Below, piece after piece: positions 33,841-45,165 of a DNA stretch of 64,000 bases (positions are counted from its first letter, which is position 1; each line of letters starts with the position of its first letter). This stretch comes from Galeruca laticollis (taxonomy: Eukaryota; Arthropoda; Insecta; Coleoptera; Chrysomelidae). Location of the stretch: the NCBI GenBank assembly GCA_963921935.1, contig OY998177.1, positions 6,475,754 to 6,539,753 of the forward strand, written 5' to 3'. The notes below the pieces were generated by a model. That model was not told the origin of the DNA and made no database searches. It worked only from the letters and a program-made list of their open reading frames with translations. Made by a program: the position numbers and the translations under genes.

Positions 33841-33885
33841 TGCCGCCAAGCTTTCGTGTCCTTTTGACACTTCTTCAGGGCACGT
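33841..33885 (-). ncRNA. hammerhead-like motif, composite B left end
   Basis: The minus strand reads UGCC, CUGAAGA, A, stem GUGUC/GACAC with loop AAAAG, GAAA, GCUU, GGCG. The core boxes are canonical, stem I is 4 bp with one wobble, and AAGCUU is self-complementary for a dimer helix III. Same order as the motif at 6638. Confidence 0.7.
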
Positions 33886-34385
33886 GTCATATACAAATAT
33901 AAATATGATTTAAAAATAGAGAAATAAATATAAGTACTTACATGTAAAATATTTTAAGTAAATTCAATATAAATAATCATTAAAAAATTTGTAAATGTAA
34001 AAATAAATATAATTATAATATACTTGATGTCATATTTCACATAAGACAAATCGATACATAATTTGTTTGTTCGTTACTTAGTTATTTTAATTTTTTTAGG
34101 TTACTTTATAATTATTTAATGAAGTTTGAATTTGAGGTTAGATTATAACCTTATAAAATGACTTTGACAGATAATTTGTTCTTGACGTTAATAGAAAAGG
34201 AAATAAGGTTAGATTATAACCTGTGAAAATGACTTTGACAAATAATTTCTTATATTTTGACTTTAATAGAAGTGAATTTAATTTTTATGAAATAATCATA
34301 TAAATAATGAAAAATTATCTATTTTGTTCAATATTCAAAAGGTAGCTATAAATATTACTAAGATTTTCAATGTCACTTTTCTTAT

Positions 34386-36146
34386 TCATACTATTATTTG
34401 CCTTGTTGATTTCAACCATTTCAAGAAAATATCTTTTTGTTCAGTATGTAGAACTTTAGCTTCATTAAATAACATTTTATGGCCTGTTTCGATGGAATGC
34501 TGTGTTAATGCACATGATTTTTTGTTAAGTTTTATATCACTTTTATGAGATGTGATGCGATTAGTCAAATTTCTAGAGCTGGTACCGATGTAGTTAAGAT
34601 CACAGTTATTGCATTTTATTTCATAGACTACATTTGATTTTTTTAAGTCAGGTGTAGAATCTTTCAATTTACTATTTAAATTTCCAATCGTTTTTATATT
34701 TTTCTGTGTTATCTTTATATTAGTTTCATTTTTGAAAAGTTTTATTATGTTCTTTGATAAATTTTCAATATTTGGAATTGATAGGTAATTAATATTTTCT
34801 ACATTTGTATTCCTATCTGTTTTATTGCTAGAGATATTATCATGAATAGTTCTATCAGAAATATTGTTGAAAAGAATTCTATTTAGAAGTGATTTAGGAT
34901 AAGAATTTTCTAATAAGATATCACGTAAAATTCTTAAATTTTTTTGTTTTAAAGAAGGGTGAACTAGTTTTTCAATTCTATTTTTTAAACAAATAATGAG
35001 ATTAATTTTCATTTTCTTTGTATGAAAAGAATGATAGTTTATATACCTTCCTGAATTTGTTGGTTTTATATACCAATCGGTAATCAAAGTGTTATCGTTT
35101 TTACGGATTATTTTAGTGTCTAAAAATGGAATGCTATTATTTTTTTCAAATTCAACTGTAAATTGTAAATTTTCATTATAACTATTTACTTTTTCTAATA
35201 TTTCATCTGATTTATTAACTGGTATAGCACAAATTATGTCATCAACAAATTTTTCTAAAAATGGTATATTAAATGATAGTTTTGGGAGAATATCTTCAAG
35301 AAGATCATCCATTACATATTGTGCTGTCATTGGAGAAATAGTAGCTCCCATTGGTGTGCCAAGAATTTGTTTATAGTAACATCCTTGAAATGAAAAATAA
35401 CTTGAGTTAAATATAAAGTCGATTATTGATAAGAATTTGTTTTGTGGAATGTTACAATAATCTTTAATTTTATTCCATCTCTTGATGATACTATTCGTTA
35501 CTAATTTTATAGGAATATTACTGAATAAGGATACAACATCTAGACTGATCAATATGTAATCTGGTGGAAGTTGTTTTTCATTTATGAATGAAGAAAAATC
35601 AAATGAATCTTTGATATAAAAATTATTTTCAAAGTTATATGCGTTGGTTAGAATATCGGTTATCATTTTTGCTATTTTACTGTTTGGTGCATTAATTGAA
35701 GAAATAATAGGTCTGAGTTTCATTGTGGGTTTGTGAATTTTAGGTAGGCCATAATATTTAGGTGATACTGAACTGTATATCATATATTTTTTAGCTTCTT
35801 CTTTATTGATCATTTTTAATTTTTTTAAATCTGATATCAAATTATTAGCTTTTTGTTGTATAGTTACAGTAGGATCTCTATTAAGTTTGATATATGAGTT
35901 AGGGTCATTGAGAATATCATAAGATTTTTCAAGATATTCTTCTTTATTCATAATTACTGTGATATTACCTTTGTCTGATTTTGTTAGAATAAGATTTGGA
36001 TTGTTTTTAAAAAAAGTTTTAGTTTTTTGGTATATAGAGTTCAAAAAATGATTATTGTTAAGAGGTTTTTGGAAAAAATTAGTAATCATGTTAGTTATTT
36101 TTGCTCGGAAAATATTTTTCTTTTCATGATTGAACCCAGAAGACAA
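34386..36146 (-). pseudogene. Penelope-like protein, minus copy of composite B (truncated both ends)
   Basis: 586 open codons that start in composite spacer sequence, so the N-terminus is truncated at GFNHEKKNIF. RT motifs: SDKGNITVIMNKEEY, YYGLPKIHKPT, LISLDVVSLFSNI, LGTPMGATISP, KFVDDIICAI (FVDD), IPFLDTKI. The GIY-YIG domain (CNNCDLNYIGTSSRNLTNRI) is open, but the 10-bp deletion near 34432 shifts the frame and replaces the last 40 or so residues. Differs from the plus copy by a handful of substitutions. Confidence 0.9.
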
Positions 36147-38079
36147 TAAACATTTCCTTGCCCTAGGTTATAAATTCAGCTTACCACCAACTACAAAAGA
36201 CATATCAATTGCTAAATTACTATCTGATATAGAATGCCTAATCACTGGGTTCAATCATGAAAAGGAAAATATTTTCCGAGCAAAAATAACTAACATGATT
36301 ACTAATTTTTTCCAAAAACCTCTTAACAATAATCATTTTTTGAACTCTATATACCAAAAAACTAAAACTTTTTTTAAAAACAATCCAAATCTTATTCTAA
36401 CAAAATCAGACAAAGGTAATATCACAGTAATTATGAATAAAGAAGAATATCTTGAAAAATCTTATGATATTCTCAATGACCCTAACTCATATATCAAACT
36501 TAATAGAGATCCTACTGTAACTATACAACAAAAAGCTAATAATTTGATATCAGATTTAAAAAAATTAAAAATGATCAATAAAGAAGAAGCTAAAAAATAT
36601 ATGATATACAGTTCAGTATCACCTAAATATTATGGCCTACCTAAAATTCACAAACCCACAATGAAACTCAGACCTATTATTTCTTCAATTAATGCACCAA
36701 ACAGTAAAATAGCAAAAATGATAACCGATATTCTAACCAACGCATATAACTTTGAAAATAATTTTTATATCAAAGATTCATTTGATTTTTCTTCATTCAT
36801 AAATGAAAAACAACTTCCACCAGATTACATATTAATCAGTCTAGATGTTGTATCCTTATTCAGTAATATTCCTATAAAATTAGTAACGAATAGTATCATC
36901 AAGAGATGGAATAAAATTAAAGATTATTGTAACATTCCACAAAATAAATTCTTATCAATAATCGACTTTATATTTAACTCAAGTTATTTTTCATTTCAAG
37001 GATGTTACTATAAACAAATTCTTGGCACACCAATGGGAGCTACTATTTCTCCAATAACAGCACAATATGTAATGGATGATCTTCTTGAAGATATTCTCCA
37101 AAAACTATCATTTAATATACCATTTTTAAAAAAATTTGTTGATGACATAATTTGTGCTATACCAGTTAATAAATCAGATGAAATATTAGAAAAAGTAAAT
37201 AGTTATAATGAAAATTTACAATTTACAGTTGAATTTGAAAAAAATAATAGCATTCCATTTTTAGACACTAAAATAATCCGTAAAAACGATAACACTTTGA
37301 TTACCGATTGGTATATAAAACCAACAAATTCAGGAAGGTATATAAACTATCATTCTTTTCATACAAAGAAAATGAAAATTAATCTCATTATTTGTTTAAA
37401 AAATAGAATTGAAAAACTAGTTCACCCTTCTTTAAAACAAAAAAAATTAAGAATTTTACGTGATATCTTATTAGAAAATTCTTATCCTAAATCATTTCTA
37501 AATAGAATTCTTTTCAACAATATTTCTGATAGAACTATTCATGATAATATCTCTAGCAATAAAACAGATAGGAATACAAATGTAGAAAATATTAATTACC
37601 TATCAATTCCAAATATTGAAAATTTATCAAAGAACATAATAAAACTTTTCAAAAATGAAACTAATATAAAGATAACACAGAAAAATATAAAAACGATTGG
37701 AAATTTAAATAGTAAATTGAAAGATTCTACACCTGACTTAAAAAAATCAAATGTAGTCTATGAAATAAAATGCAATAACTGTGATCTTAACTACATCGGT
37801 ACCAGCTCTAGAAATTTGACTAATCGCATCACATCTCATAAAAGTGATATAAAACTTAACAAAAAATCATGTGCATTAACACAGCATTCCATCGAAACAG
37901 GCCATAAAATGTTATTTAATGAAGCTAAAGTTCTACATACTGAACAAAATATGTCTAAAAGATATTTTCTTGAAATGGTTGAAATCAACAAGGCAAATAA
38001 TAGTATGAATAAGAAAAGTGACATTGAAAATCTTAGTAATATTTATAGCTACCTTTTGAATATTGAACAAAATAGATAA
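36130..38079 (+). CDS. Penelope-like RT + GIY-YIG endonuclease, intact frame
   Basis: 649 codons with no lesion, the longest frame of the window. Order: LGYKFSLPP (about residue 12), DKGNITVIMNKEEY (about 97), GLPKIHKPTMKLRPIISS (about 170), LISLDVVSLFSNIP (about 240), LGTPMGATISPI (about 298), KFVDDIICAIP with the catalytic FVDD (about 335), FLDTKIIRKNDN, then GIY-YIG at about 535-640 (VVYEIKCNNCDLNYIGTSSR, LTNRITSHK, ALTQHSIETGH). The protein copies RNA from a break made by its nuclease. The start lies at the composite junction and the N-terminal region present in family A is missing, so the protein is probably N-terminally truncated. Codons are strongly AT-biased, like the surroundings. 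Confidence 0.92.
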   Translation: MNPEDNKHFLALGYKFSLPPTTKDISIAKLLSDIECLITGFNHEKENIFRAKITNMITNFFQKPLNNNHFLNSIYQKTKTFFKNNPNLILTKSDKGNITVIMNKEEYLEKSYDILNDPNSYIKLNRDPTVTIQQKANNLISDLKKLKMINKEEAKKYMIYSSVSPKYYGLPKIHKPTMKLRPIISSINAPNSKIAKMITDILTNAYNFENNFYIKDSFDFSSFINEKQLPPDYILISLDVVSLFSNIPIKLVTNSIIKRWNKIKDYCNIPQNKFLSIIDFIFNSSYFSFQGCYYKQILGTPMGATISPITAQYVMDDLLEDILQKLSFNIPFLKKFVDDIICAIPVNKSDEILEKVNSYNENLQFTVEFEKNNSIPFLDTKIIRKNDNTLITDWYIKPTNSGRYINYHSFHTKKMKINLIICLKNRIEKLVHPSLKQKKLRILRDILLENSYPKSFLNRILFNNISDRTIHDNISSNKTDRNTNVENINYLSIPNIENLSKNIIKLFKNETNIKITQKNIKTIGNLNSKLKDSTPDLKKSNVVYEIKCNNCDLNYIGTSSRNLTNRITSHKSDIKLNKKSCALTQHSIETGHKMLFNEAKVLHTEQNMSKRYFLEMVEINKANNSMNKKSDIENLSNIYSYLLNIEQNR

Positions 38080-38515
38080 TTTTTCATTATTTATATGATT
38101 ATTTCATAAAAATTAAATTCACTTCTATTAAAGTCAAAATATAAGAAATTATTTGTCAAAGTCATTTTCACAGGTTATAATCTAACCTTATTTCCTTTTC
38201 TATTAACGTCAAAAACAAATTATCTGTCAAAGTCATTTTATAAGGTTATAATCTAACCTCAAATTCAAACTTCATTAAATAATTATAAAGTAACCTAAAA
38301 AAATTAAAATAACTAAGTAACGAACAAACAAATTATGTATCGATTTGTCTTATGTGAAATATGACATCAAGTATATTATAATTATATTTATTTTTACATT
38401 TACAAATTTTTTAATGATTATTTATATTGAATTTACTTAAAATATTTTACATGTAAGTACTTATATTTATTTCTCTATTTTTAAATCATATTTATATTTG
38501 TATATGTATTATAGT

Positions 38516-38556
38516 GCCCTGAAGAAGTGTCAAAAGGACACGAAAGCTTGGCGGCA
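38516..38556 (+). ncRNA. hammerhead-like motif, composite B right end
   Basis: Plus-strand twin of 33841-33885: GUGCC, CUGAAGA, GUGUC/GACAC hairpin, GAAA, GCUU, GGCG. Confidence 0.7.
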
Positions 38557-38614
38557 TTTTGTAAATAAAAGATCTTGGCGTTGATTCCTTGTACTGAAAT
38601 CCCCGTTATCCCCA

Positions 38615-38618
<4 letters not shown>

Positions 38619-38669
<51 letters not shown>

Positions 38670-38670
38670 C
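38619..38670 (+). repeat. (TA)n microsatellite bounding composite B
   Basis: Long TA run starting at the last bases of composite B and ending where LINE 3' sequence begins. Confidence 0.95.
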
Positions 38671-38750
38671 TTGATACCCCTGCTGGGGTTTCGCCGCTTC
38701 ACGCTTTCTAGATCCATTTTTTTGGGGTGGATCAATCCCCGTTTTTCCTA

Positions 38751-40450
38751 TTAGAGTTTCTCTGTCAATATTCTCCATAGTTTCCTATCCTTACCCTTGT
38801 CTTTCCATCCTCCAATTGCGGCTCTTGTCATATCTTCCTTCACCTGTTCCAGCCATTTTATTCTAGGTCTACCCCTACGTTTTCTTCCCCCAGGATCCCA
38901 TTGTGTCATTTGCAGTGTTATTTCTTGTTCTTCTGCTCTATATATGTGTACCAGCCATTTCATTATTTGCCTTTTCATTTTCCTTACTATGTCCTCTCCT
39001 TCCAGTTCTTGCTCAATTTTATAGTTCATTCTTTGTCTGTACTCGTTATCTCTCAATTTGATTGGTCCCAATATTGTTCTCATTATCTTTCTTTCTATAA
39101 TTCTTAAGTCTTCTTCTTCCTTTTTAGTCAGTGTCATTGTTTCAGCAGCATACAACAGGACGGGTCTTATTAGCACGTTATAAATATTGATTTTGGTTTT
39201 TCTTGAGAGTAATTTGCTTTTTAAAAGTTTTTTATTGGCATGGTAAGCCCTATTTGCATTAATAATTTTTTCTTCTATTTCCTGTTTCCAGTGTTTGTTA
39301 CTGTGACACCTAAGTATTTGAATTTCTCCACTTTTTCAAATTCGAAATCTCCGATCTTCATTGCACGGGTTAGATTTATTTTATCAAAAATCGTTATTTT
39401 TGTTTTATCTGCATTTATTTTTAATCCCATCCTACTTCCTTCACTTGTGATTTCCCTTATTGTATTTTCCAGAATCTCTCTTGTCTTTGATATGATTACT
39501 ATATCGTCCGCATAGGCAATTATCTGTCTTCCACTTGTCCTGAGATTACTTTTTTGTATTCGTCTCATTACATATTCAAGTGTTAGGTTAAATAATGTTG
39601 CAGATAGCGAATCACCTTGTATTACACCCTTATTTATGTATATTTCAGCAGTTTCTCCTCCTTGTGTTTTTATCGTAACCCTTGAGTTTTCCATAGTCAT
39701 CTTGATTAACCTTCTTAATTTATCATTAATGCCTAGTTCTTTCCAAGCAGACAAAAGTTTGCCTCTATGTATTGAATCGAAAGCTTGCCGAAAGTCTACA
39801 AATAACGTTTCCAGTTCTACTCGATGTTCATATGCTTTTTCCATTATGTGCTCCAGTGTATATATGGCATCCACCGCTGAACTTCCTTTTACGAATCCAC
39901 ACTGATATCGTCCTATAGTATTTCCTGTAGTGTCTCTAAGCCTTCTGTTTATTGTAGCTGATAGTATTTTATAAGCAGTATTCAGTAATGTAATACCTCT
40001 ATAGTTTTGGCATTCATGCTGGTCACGTTTTTTGTGGGTTGTTATTATCTGAAATTGACTGTCTCGACCCTTACTTCGTGGAATATGCTCATATTAGTGT
40101 TTTTAAATGAAACTCAAGGTCTCTAGTTAATTCCACAATATAATACAAGTTATTGAAAATTCTAAAAAATTGACAATTTTTTAGAACTTTCAATAACTTG
40201 TATTATATTGTGGAATTAACTAGAGACCTTGAGTTTCATTTAACAACACTTTTATTATCTGGCCTATTTCCCATTCTATAGGCATTTTTTCTCCTCTCCA
40301 TATTTTTATTATAAGGTGGTATACTATATCATGAAGCTTCTCATTTCCGTACTTTATCAGTTCCATATTTATGTTATCTTTTCCAGGAGCTTTTTCGTTT
40401 CGGCTGTTGTTAATAATCTCCATAATCTCTGCTCTTGTAGGTTCTTCCAA
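38751..40450 (-). pseudogene. LINE 1 ORF2, RT and C-terminus
   Basis: Pieces in order: EEPTRAEIMEIINNSRNEKA-PGKD entry (40450-40380), WRGEKMPIEWEIGQII (to 40250), the MITE, then HECQNYRGITLLNTAYKILS (about 40000), QCGFVKGSSAVDAIYTLEHI (39900), FVDFRQAFDSIHR, GVIQGDSLSATLFNLTLEYV, IIAYADDIVIIS with the catalytic YADD (about 39510), KFKYLGVTVTNTGNR (39290). The C-terminal tail is 38751-39176 with RRGRPRIKWLEQVKEDM. Lesions are few apart from the MITE and a frame change near 39270, so this is a fairly young copy. Confidence 0.88.
40060..40250. mobile_element. MITE family B, copy 3, inside LINE 1
   Basis: Near-perfect hairpin with arms TCTCTAGTTAATTCCACAAT and its complement around a TTGACAATTTTTTAG centre. 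The host sequence TTATTATCTG appears on both sides (about 40044-40053 and 40251-40260), a candidate duplication. The RT reading frame can be followed across it (GQII to the HKKRDQHECQNYRG word). Confidence 0.85.
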
Positions 40451-40944
40451 TATTTTTTCTTGTGATATTTCTTCAATGTCTTCTTCAATATCTGAATCTT
40501 CTACTAGTGAAGTCCTGAAGTGATCCTTCCATATTTGTTTATATTCATTTTCTTCTTCAATGACTTTGCCATATTGGTTTTTTATACCTTTCGTTTTGCC
40601 TTATAGGTTCGGCTTTGTTCATTTATATTTTTATAAAATTTCTTTATTTCTTGTTCTATTTCTTTAATATTGTTATCCATCAATTCTCGCTTTGATTTTC
40701 TTATCATTTTGTTACATTTATTTCGGCTTTTCTATGTATTTTTGCTTGTGCTTTATTTTGTTTGTTCTTATCCATTTTTGTCTTTTTTTTCTACTGCTAC
40801 ACGGCAACTATCATTGTACAGCTCTTTTCTTTTATGTCTATCCATTTTGCCTATGTGTTTTTCCGTTGTTATTTGAATGGATTTTTTTATAGCTTCACAT
40901 TGTGCGTTAACGTTGTCCCTTGTTGTTTTTTTCAATCTTCTGTT

Positions 40945-41451
40945 TTATTTTGACAATAACAAGAAAGTGTATGTTCTCACGTCCTTTATTGATGTTTGTT
41001 TTCTCCTATTAATCAATATATGGTCTATTTGAGATGTTGCTTTGTTACCCGGCGACATCCATGTTATTTTATGTTTTTTTGGATGTGGAAATTTTGTGCT
41101 ACTTATGTACATATTCGTGCTTGCTGCGAGGTTACACATTCGCTGCCCATTGTTATTTGTTTTTTCGTGTATAGTTTCCTTTCCTGCTACGCATTTTATG
41201 TCTTCTTCTTTATCTATTTGGGCATTAAAATCTCCTAATATTATTATAGTATCCTCCTTTGGTATTATTTCTATTTCTTCTTCTACCTTTTCGTAAAATT
41301 TATCATTTTCTTCATTGCTGTCCTTCTCTGTTGGAGCGTAAAAATTCAATAGGGATATGTTGCATGGTTTTGCTTTCACTCTTAGGTATGCCATCCTTTC
41401 ATCTATTGGTTTGAATTCAATAATTTTTTGATTCATTGACTGGAATACCAT
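40945..41451 (-). pseudogene. LINE 1 APE-type endonuclease
   Basis: The frame holds the endonuclease core: FYAPTEKDSNEENDKFYEKV, IIILGDFNAQIDKEE (the GDFNA catalytic box), KITWMSPGNKATSQIDHILI (SQIDHI box). It nicks target DNA to prime reverse transcription. It is separated from the RT part by a frame-broken stretch (40460-40940). Confidence 0.85.
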
Positions 41452-41737
41452 AAATCTTCTCCCCGGTTTCCTTGCTTTTTGTCTCCAGAATATCTAAAAC
41501 TATACATGTTCTTATCAATTGCCCCTTGATCCTTCCATCTTATTTCTTGCAAAGCCGCTATGTCTATATTGTATCTCATCAATTAATTTCCTACTTCTTG
41601 CATTTTTCCAGGTATCAACATTGTTCTTATATTCCAAGTTCCAATTTTTATTTCGTTTTTTCTCCTATTTTTTGGCTTCCTTATTCCTTTTTCGTTGCTT
41701 CTTTGTATAATCGTATGTCCTTTTTCATTCTGGTTCA

Positions 41738-42509
41738 TTATCGTTGCCGTTTTTCCAGTGTTTCATTATTTTTGTTCCATCTCCATTCTTCTCCTTCTAT
41801 TACGATCCGATTGTATCCTATCTCCACATTTTCTCCCTTCTTTTTTTCTTGTTCCGCTATTACTTCCATTTGTTTACGTTTGTTCCTTTCTTGCTTCGTT
41901 GGGTCATTATTAATAGATATTTGCTGTGAAAGATTCCCAAGTTTCGATTTATTTTTCATAACTTTGTACCTGTCTTCTTCATTTGCCATTTCAATTAGAC
42001 ATGTTTTAGAGGAAATCTTTGCGGTACTTTTGATTTTGATGTCCACTTTTAAGTTTTTTTAAATAAATTTTTTTAATGGGGTTTTCATTGTATCATTGTT
42101 AATTTTATCGACATCCAGTCCACTCATCACAACATTATTTTTCTTCTTCCAACCACTCCATATTTTTCTTCAAGTCATTCAGATCTTGTTTTATCATCAT
42201 ATTCTCCTATTTGATTTTAATATTTTCTTCCCGTAATAACTCATTTTCTTTTTTTATGAACATTATTTCATCACTAAACTTTTTTTGCTCGATTCTTAGT
42301 TGCTGCAGCTCATTTTTTATTAACGTTTGATCTTGTTTCATGTCTTTCATCATCGAAATCAATGTGTCCAGTTTATCTTCTTCCATTCTTGGTTGTTTCG
42401 TAGGTGTTCTTAGTGTTTTTCTACTTTTCTCAACGCGTCCTCCAAGGTTTTCCTCTGCAGATCTTTTCTTACTTTCATTTGTCACATAATCGTCGCTGTC
42501 TGTGTACAT
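41738..42509 (-). pseudogene. LINE 1 ORF1-like coiled-coil protein
   Basis: 42509-42207 encodes a basic start followed by a leucine/lysine/glutamate heptad region (DTLISMMKDMKQDQTLIKNE, ENELLREENIKIK). 42046-41738 continues as a charged region with VIEGEEWRWNKNNETLEKRQ. The two parts are in different frames. ORF1 proteins of LINEs bind the RNA as coiled-coil multimers. The family is not recognised more precisely. Confidence 0.65.
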
Positions 42510-42700
42510 TTTATTCCAAATTCCTCACACTAATATTGTATTTATTATTTCGAATATAATTAAATACTGCACTGACCTTATAAACTTGTAAGCCGCGCAA
42601 AACGACTGACCCCAGTCGACCCGTCGGAAGTCAGTCTCTTATCAGCAATACTAGTTTTTTGAGGGCCGCTTATTGAGTTCTGATATATCAATTTATTGTC

Positions 42701-44537
42701 ATTAATCTTATTTTATTGTTTTTCAAATAATTATGCTCTTACCCAACTTATACTTACGGTATTTTTCACTGTAAAACTTGTTTTTCTAATTATTGTTTAT
42801 TAATTTCTGTAAATAAAGCACTTAATTGCAGATCGATACAACTAATCACTTTCTCGCCAGAATCGGACTGTCTTTAAATATTGCGTTTAATATATTGTAT
42901 ATCTTTTTTTGCCAAAGTTGACAAAACATTAGAATTTAATTTAAGTTAACTACGAGTTATTTTAGACGGCCTTTTAGCTATAATATCGTCTGCTTTTTTT
43001 TAATTTATTACTTAATGTTTGTCTGTTGATTGTACTGTCACTTTCCTGTTCATGATTATGAGTATTTATTATTTTTTTTAACGCTCATTGTATATATTTT
43101 AGCTTTACATGTCCTTTTCACACAGCATCAACAAGTCTCACCATTTTTTAATTCACGATGTTTATTACATTTAAAATTTTCAATAACAATTAGACTATTT
43201 CCACGTTCACTTATCATACCTTTCACTTCCATCTTCAGTTTTTTATATATCATACTTAACAAATGGGTCTTCACTGTTGAAATAAATTTTAAACTGATAG
43301 CCATAATAATATTTTTGCGTACATTTTGTTATTCTAAGAGGTGGAAATCGAAATTGACCAATAGAATTACGTGAATGCAGCGATCATGTACCTTTTCTTC
43401 ATGATCCGCTGCACCGACCCCTATCCACCAGTCTGCAGTCCACCCACAGGATTAGGTACCCTCATAAAACCCTCTTTAGATAATAAAACTCGTCTGCAAC
43501 TAACATGCGCCCATTTATTTTGATGGATCCAGTCTTCATTGTAACAAAAATCGTTGATCTAACAAATTATTATCCAGAAAAATTGTTCATTCTTTTAACT
43601 TAGCTATGAGAAATAAGTTAACTTGCTCGTGTAGTGGCATCATCGCGCTCTGATTGGCGTTAGCAGTCTCGTGATGATGTGTACTGAAAACGGCAATTTA
43701 AATTGATTTCATTTAATTTAAGACAAATAAACATAACATCACATGACAACAACTGATAACAACTGTCAACATCCCTATTCTCTTCATAGTCTCAGAAAAA
43801 CCATTCCAAATGTAGGCAACTGTCAACACGTCAGAGCTGTCAAAGAGTTTAGAGTGGTGCTTCTTACACCACAGTTTGTATTGAGTGGCTGAAGATTGGT
43901 CCGCTGATGCTCAAGCTGCAGCTATTAAACTATTCTGATTTAGTTAACTGAGCTTAGAGTGATTGCTCCAGGATTAAAAAGAGGTCTGCCTTTGGTTGCT
44001 GAGGTTTGGATGACTACTGCACAGGCTAACGTTCTACAAGCAGTGATCTTTCTATTTTCTTCTACGAAAAAGCTGCTTATAATAGTCGACGTAAAGTCGG
44101 GATCGTAATTAAGAATAACGCGGTCTCTTCTCAAACAACTTGAAGTTTTTTCATTTTCAATAAATCACACATCAATGAAATTGGTACATTTGCAATTATC
44201 CTATTGGTTATTGTTTAATTATATCCATGGTTTTGGTATTCACAACTGTTTCACTCACTTCAACAACTCCATAAGAAGAATTCTGATAATTTTGTGATGT
44301 TACATTGAATTATATATTAGGTTATAGTTTGTATAGCTCCTCAATTACTCTTAGAAACAGATTTTTAACTGATCAGATTTCACTCGTTGTTGTTAGCACT
44401 TTGAATAATTATGTAAATTAGGACACATCGTATCGTTATTAATTCTAAGGAGAATTGTAATTTTCGACTGTCATTGTCTGTTGTTCAAATTTTATCTTCG
44501 TGAAATATCAGTTCCACTTATACAATAACTAAAGTCT

Positions 44538-44580
<43 letters not shown>

Positions 44581-45079
44581 AATAGTAACTCACTATTTAC
44601 TTCATTAATTTATCTGTTAACATAAATATCTCTATTTTCTCGAACCATTTGCAGTAAATCTATCACGCTACTTGACCTCGAGGCGTTTCATGTCACTATT
44701 AAATTTTCATTCTCCGTCTAAAAAACACGAAAAGGACATTCACGAGGTCCTCCAAGCAGAACTTGTTGGAAACGGAAATAAATCGACTAGATCGGCTGAG
44801 TATCTACGTTCATATTAAGACATCTTTAAAGATGCCGTTTATAGTAAAAGGAATGTATTCAAGCCAAATTTTAATATAGATCATATGATTCAATTTTCCT
44901 CTTGGTTCATATTTATTCACTTGATTAGAGAATAATGAAAATCTATCAGAAAAGCGATTGTTATGTTGTAATTCCCTTTTACCACTTAAATTTCACGTTA
45001 AATGAACAAAGACAATGTATCTCAGGGAATTTTGGGTATTTCTGCAACTCTTAATAACGAGTTTGGTATAAAATTTACT
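42701..45079. other. non-coding, mostly nothing recognised
   Basis: AT-rich sequence without a domain. Short frames (for example 43940-44134, minus) have no recognisable homology. A TA microsatellite lies at 44540-44578. Confidence 0.45.
44540..44578 (+). repeat. (TA)n microsatellite
   Basis: Uninterrupted TA run. Confidence 0.95.
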
Positions 45080-45165
45080 GTTTCGATCCTCATTGTGTGG
45101 AATCAACAAATACTACTTTTTTAAATGAAACTAACGTTTTCTAAATAATTCTACAACATTATGAA
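45080..45165. mobile_element. MITE family B, left half (split by LINE 2)
   Basis: Contains ACTGTTTCGATCCTCATTGTGTGG, TTAAATGAAACTAACGTTTTC and AATTCTACAACATTATGAAA, then stops where LINE 2 begins. The right half is at 50350-50420. Confidence 0.75.

Larger units (their letters stand above)
33777..38620. mobile_element. Penelope-like composite B, 4.8-kb palindrome
   Basis: Left arm 33777-36138 (minus) and right arm 36246-38620 (plus) are close to identical reverse complements. They meet across a 107-bp spacer (36139-36245) that belongs to the plus copy. Both outer ends read GGTGGGGATAACGGGG inward from TATA. A 10-bp deletion near 34432 and scattered substitutions distinguish the minus arm. The right end runs straight into a TA microsatellite. 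Confidence 0.92.
38680..42700 (-). mobile_element. APE-type LINE 1 (non-LTR retrotransposon), interrupted by a MITE
   Basis: Minus strand, 5' end near 42700, 3' end near 38680. It has ORF1 with a coiled coil, ORF2 with endonuclease, RT and C-terminal region. A family-B MITE at about 40060-40250 splits the RT. I do not assign a clade: the C-terminus (LLYAAETMTLTKKEEEDLR) is of a type widespread in insects. Confidence 0.85.

Noticed and set aside
33777..38620. Assembly artefact as the explanation of the 4.8-kb palindrome
   Set aside because: The arms differ by a 10-bp deletion and several substitutions and the centre is asymmetric, so a simple mirrored assembly error is unlikely, though long reads would settle it.
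38797..42062. Many hydrophobic Ser/Phe/Leu-rich plus-strand frames, as also in 45161-50115
   Set aside because: They are antisense shadows of the A-rich LINE coding strands.
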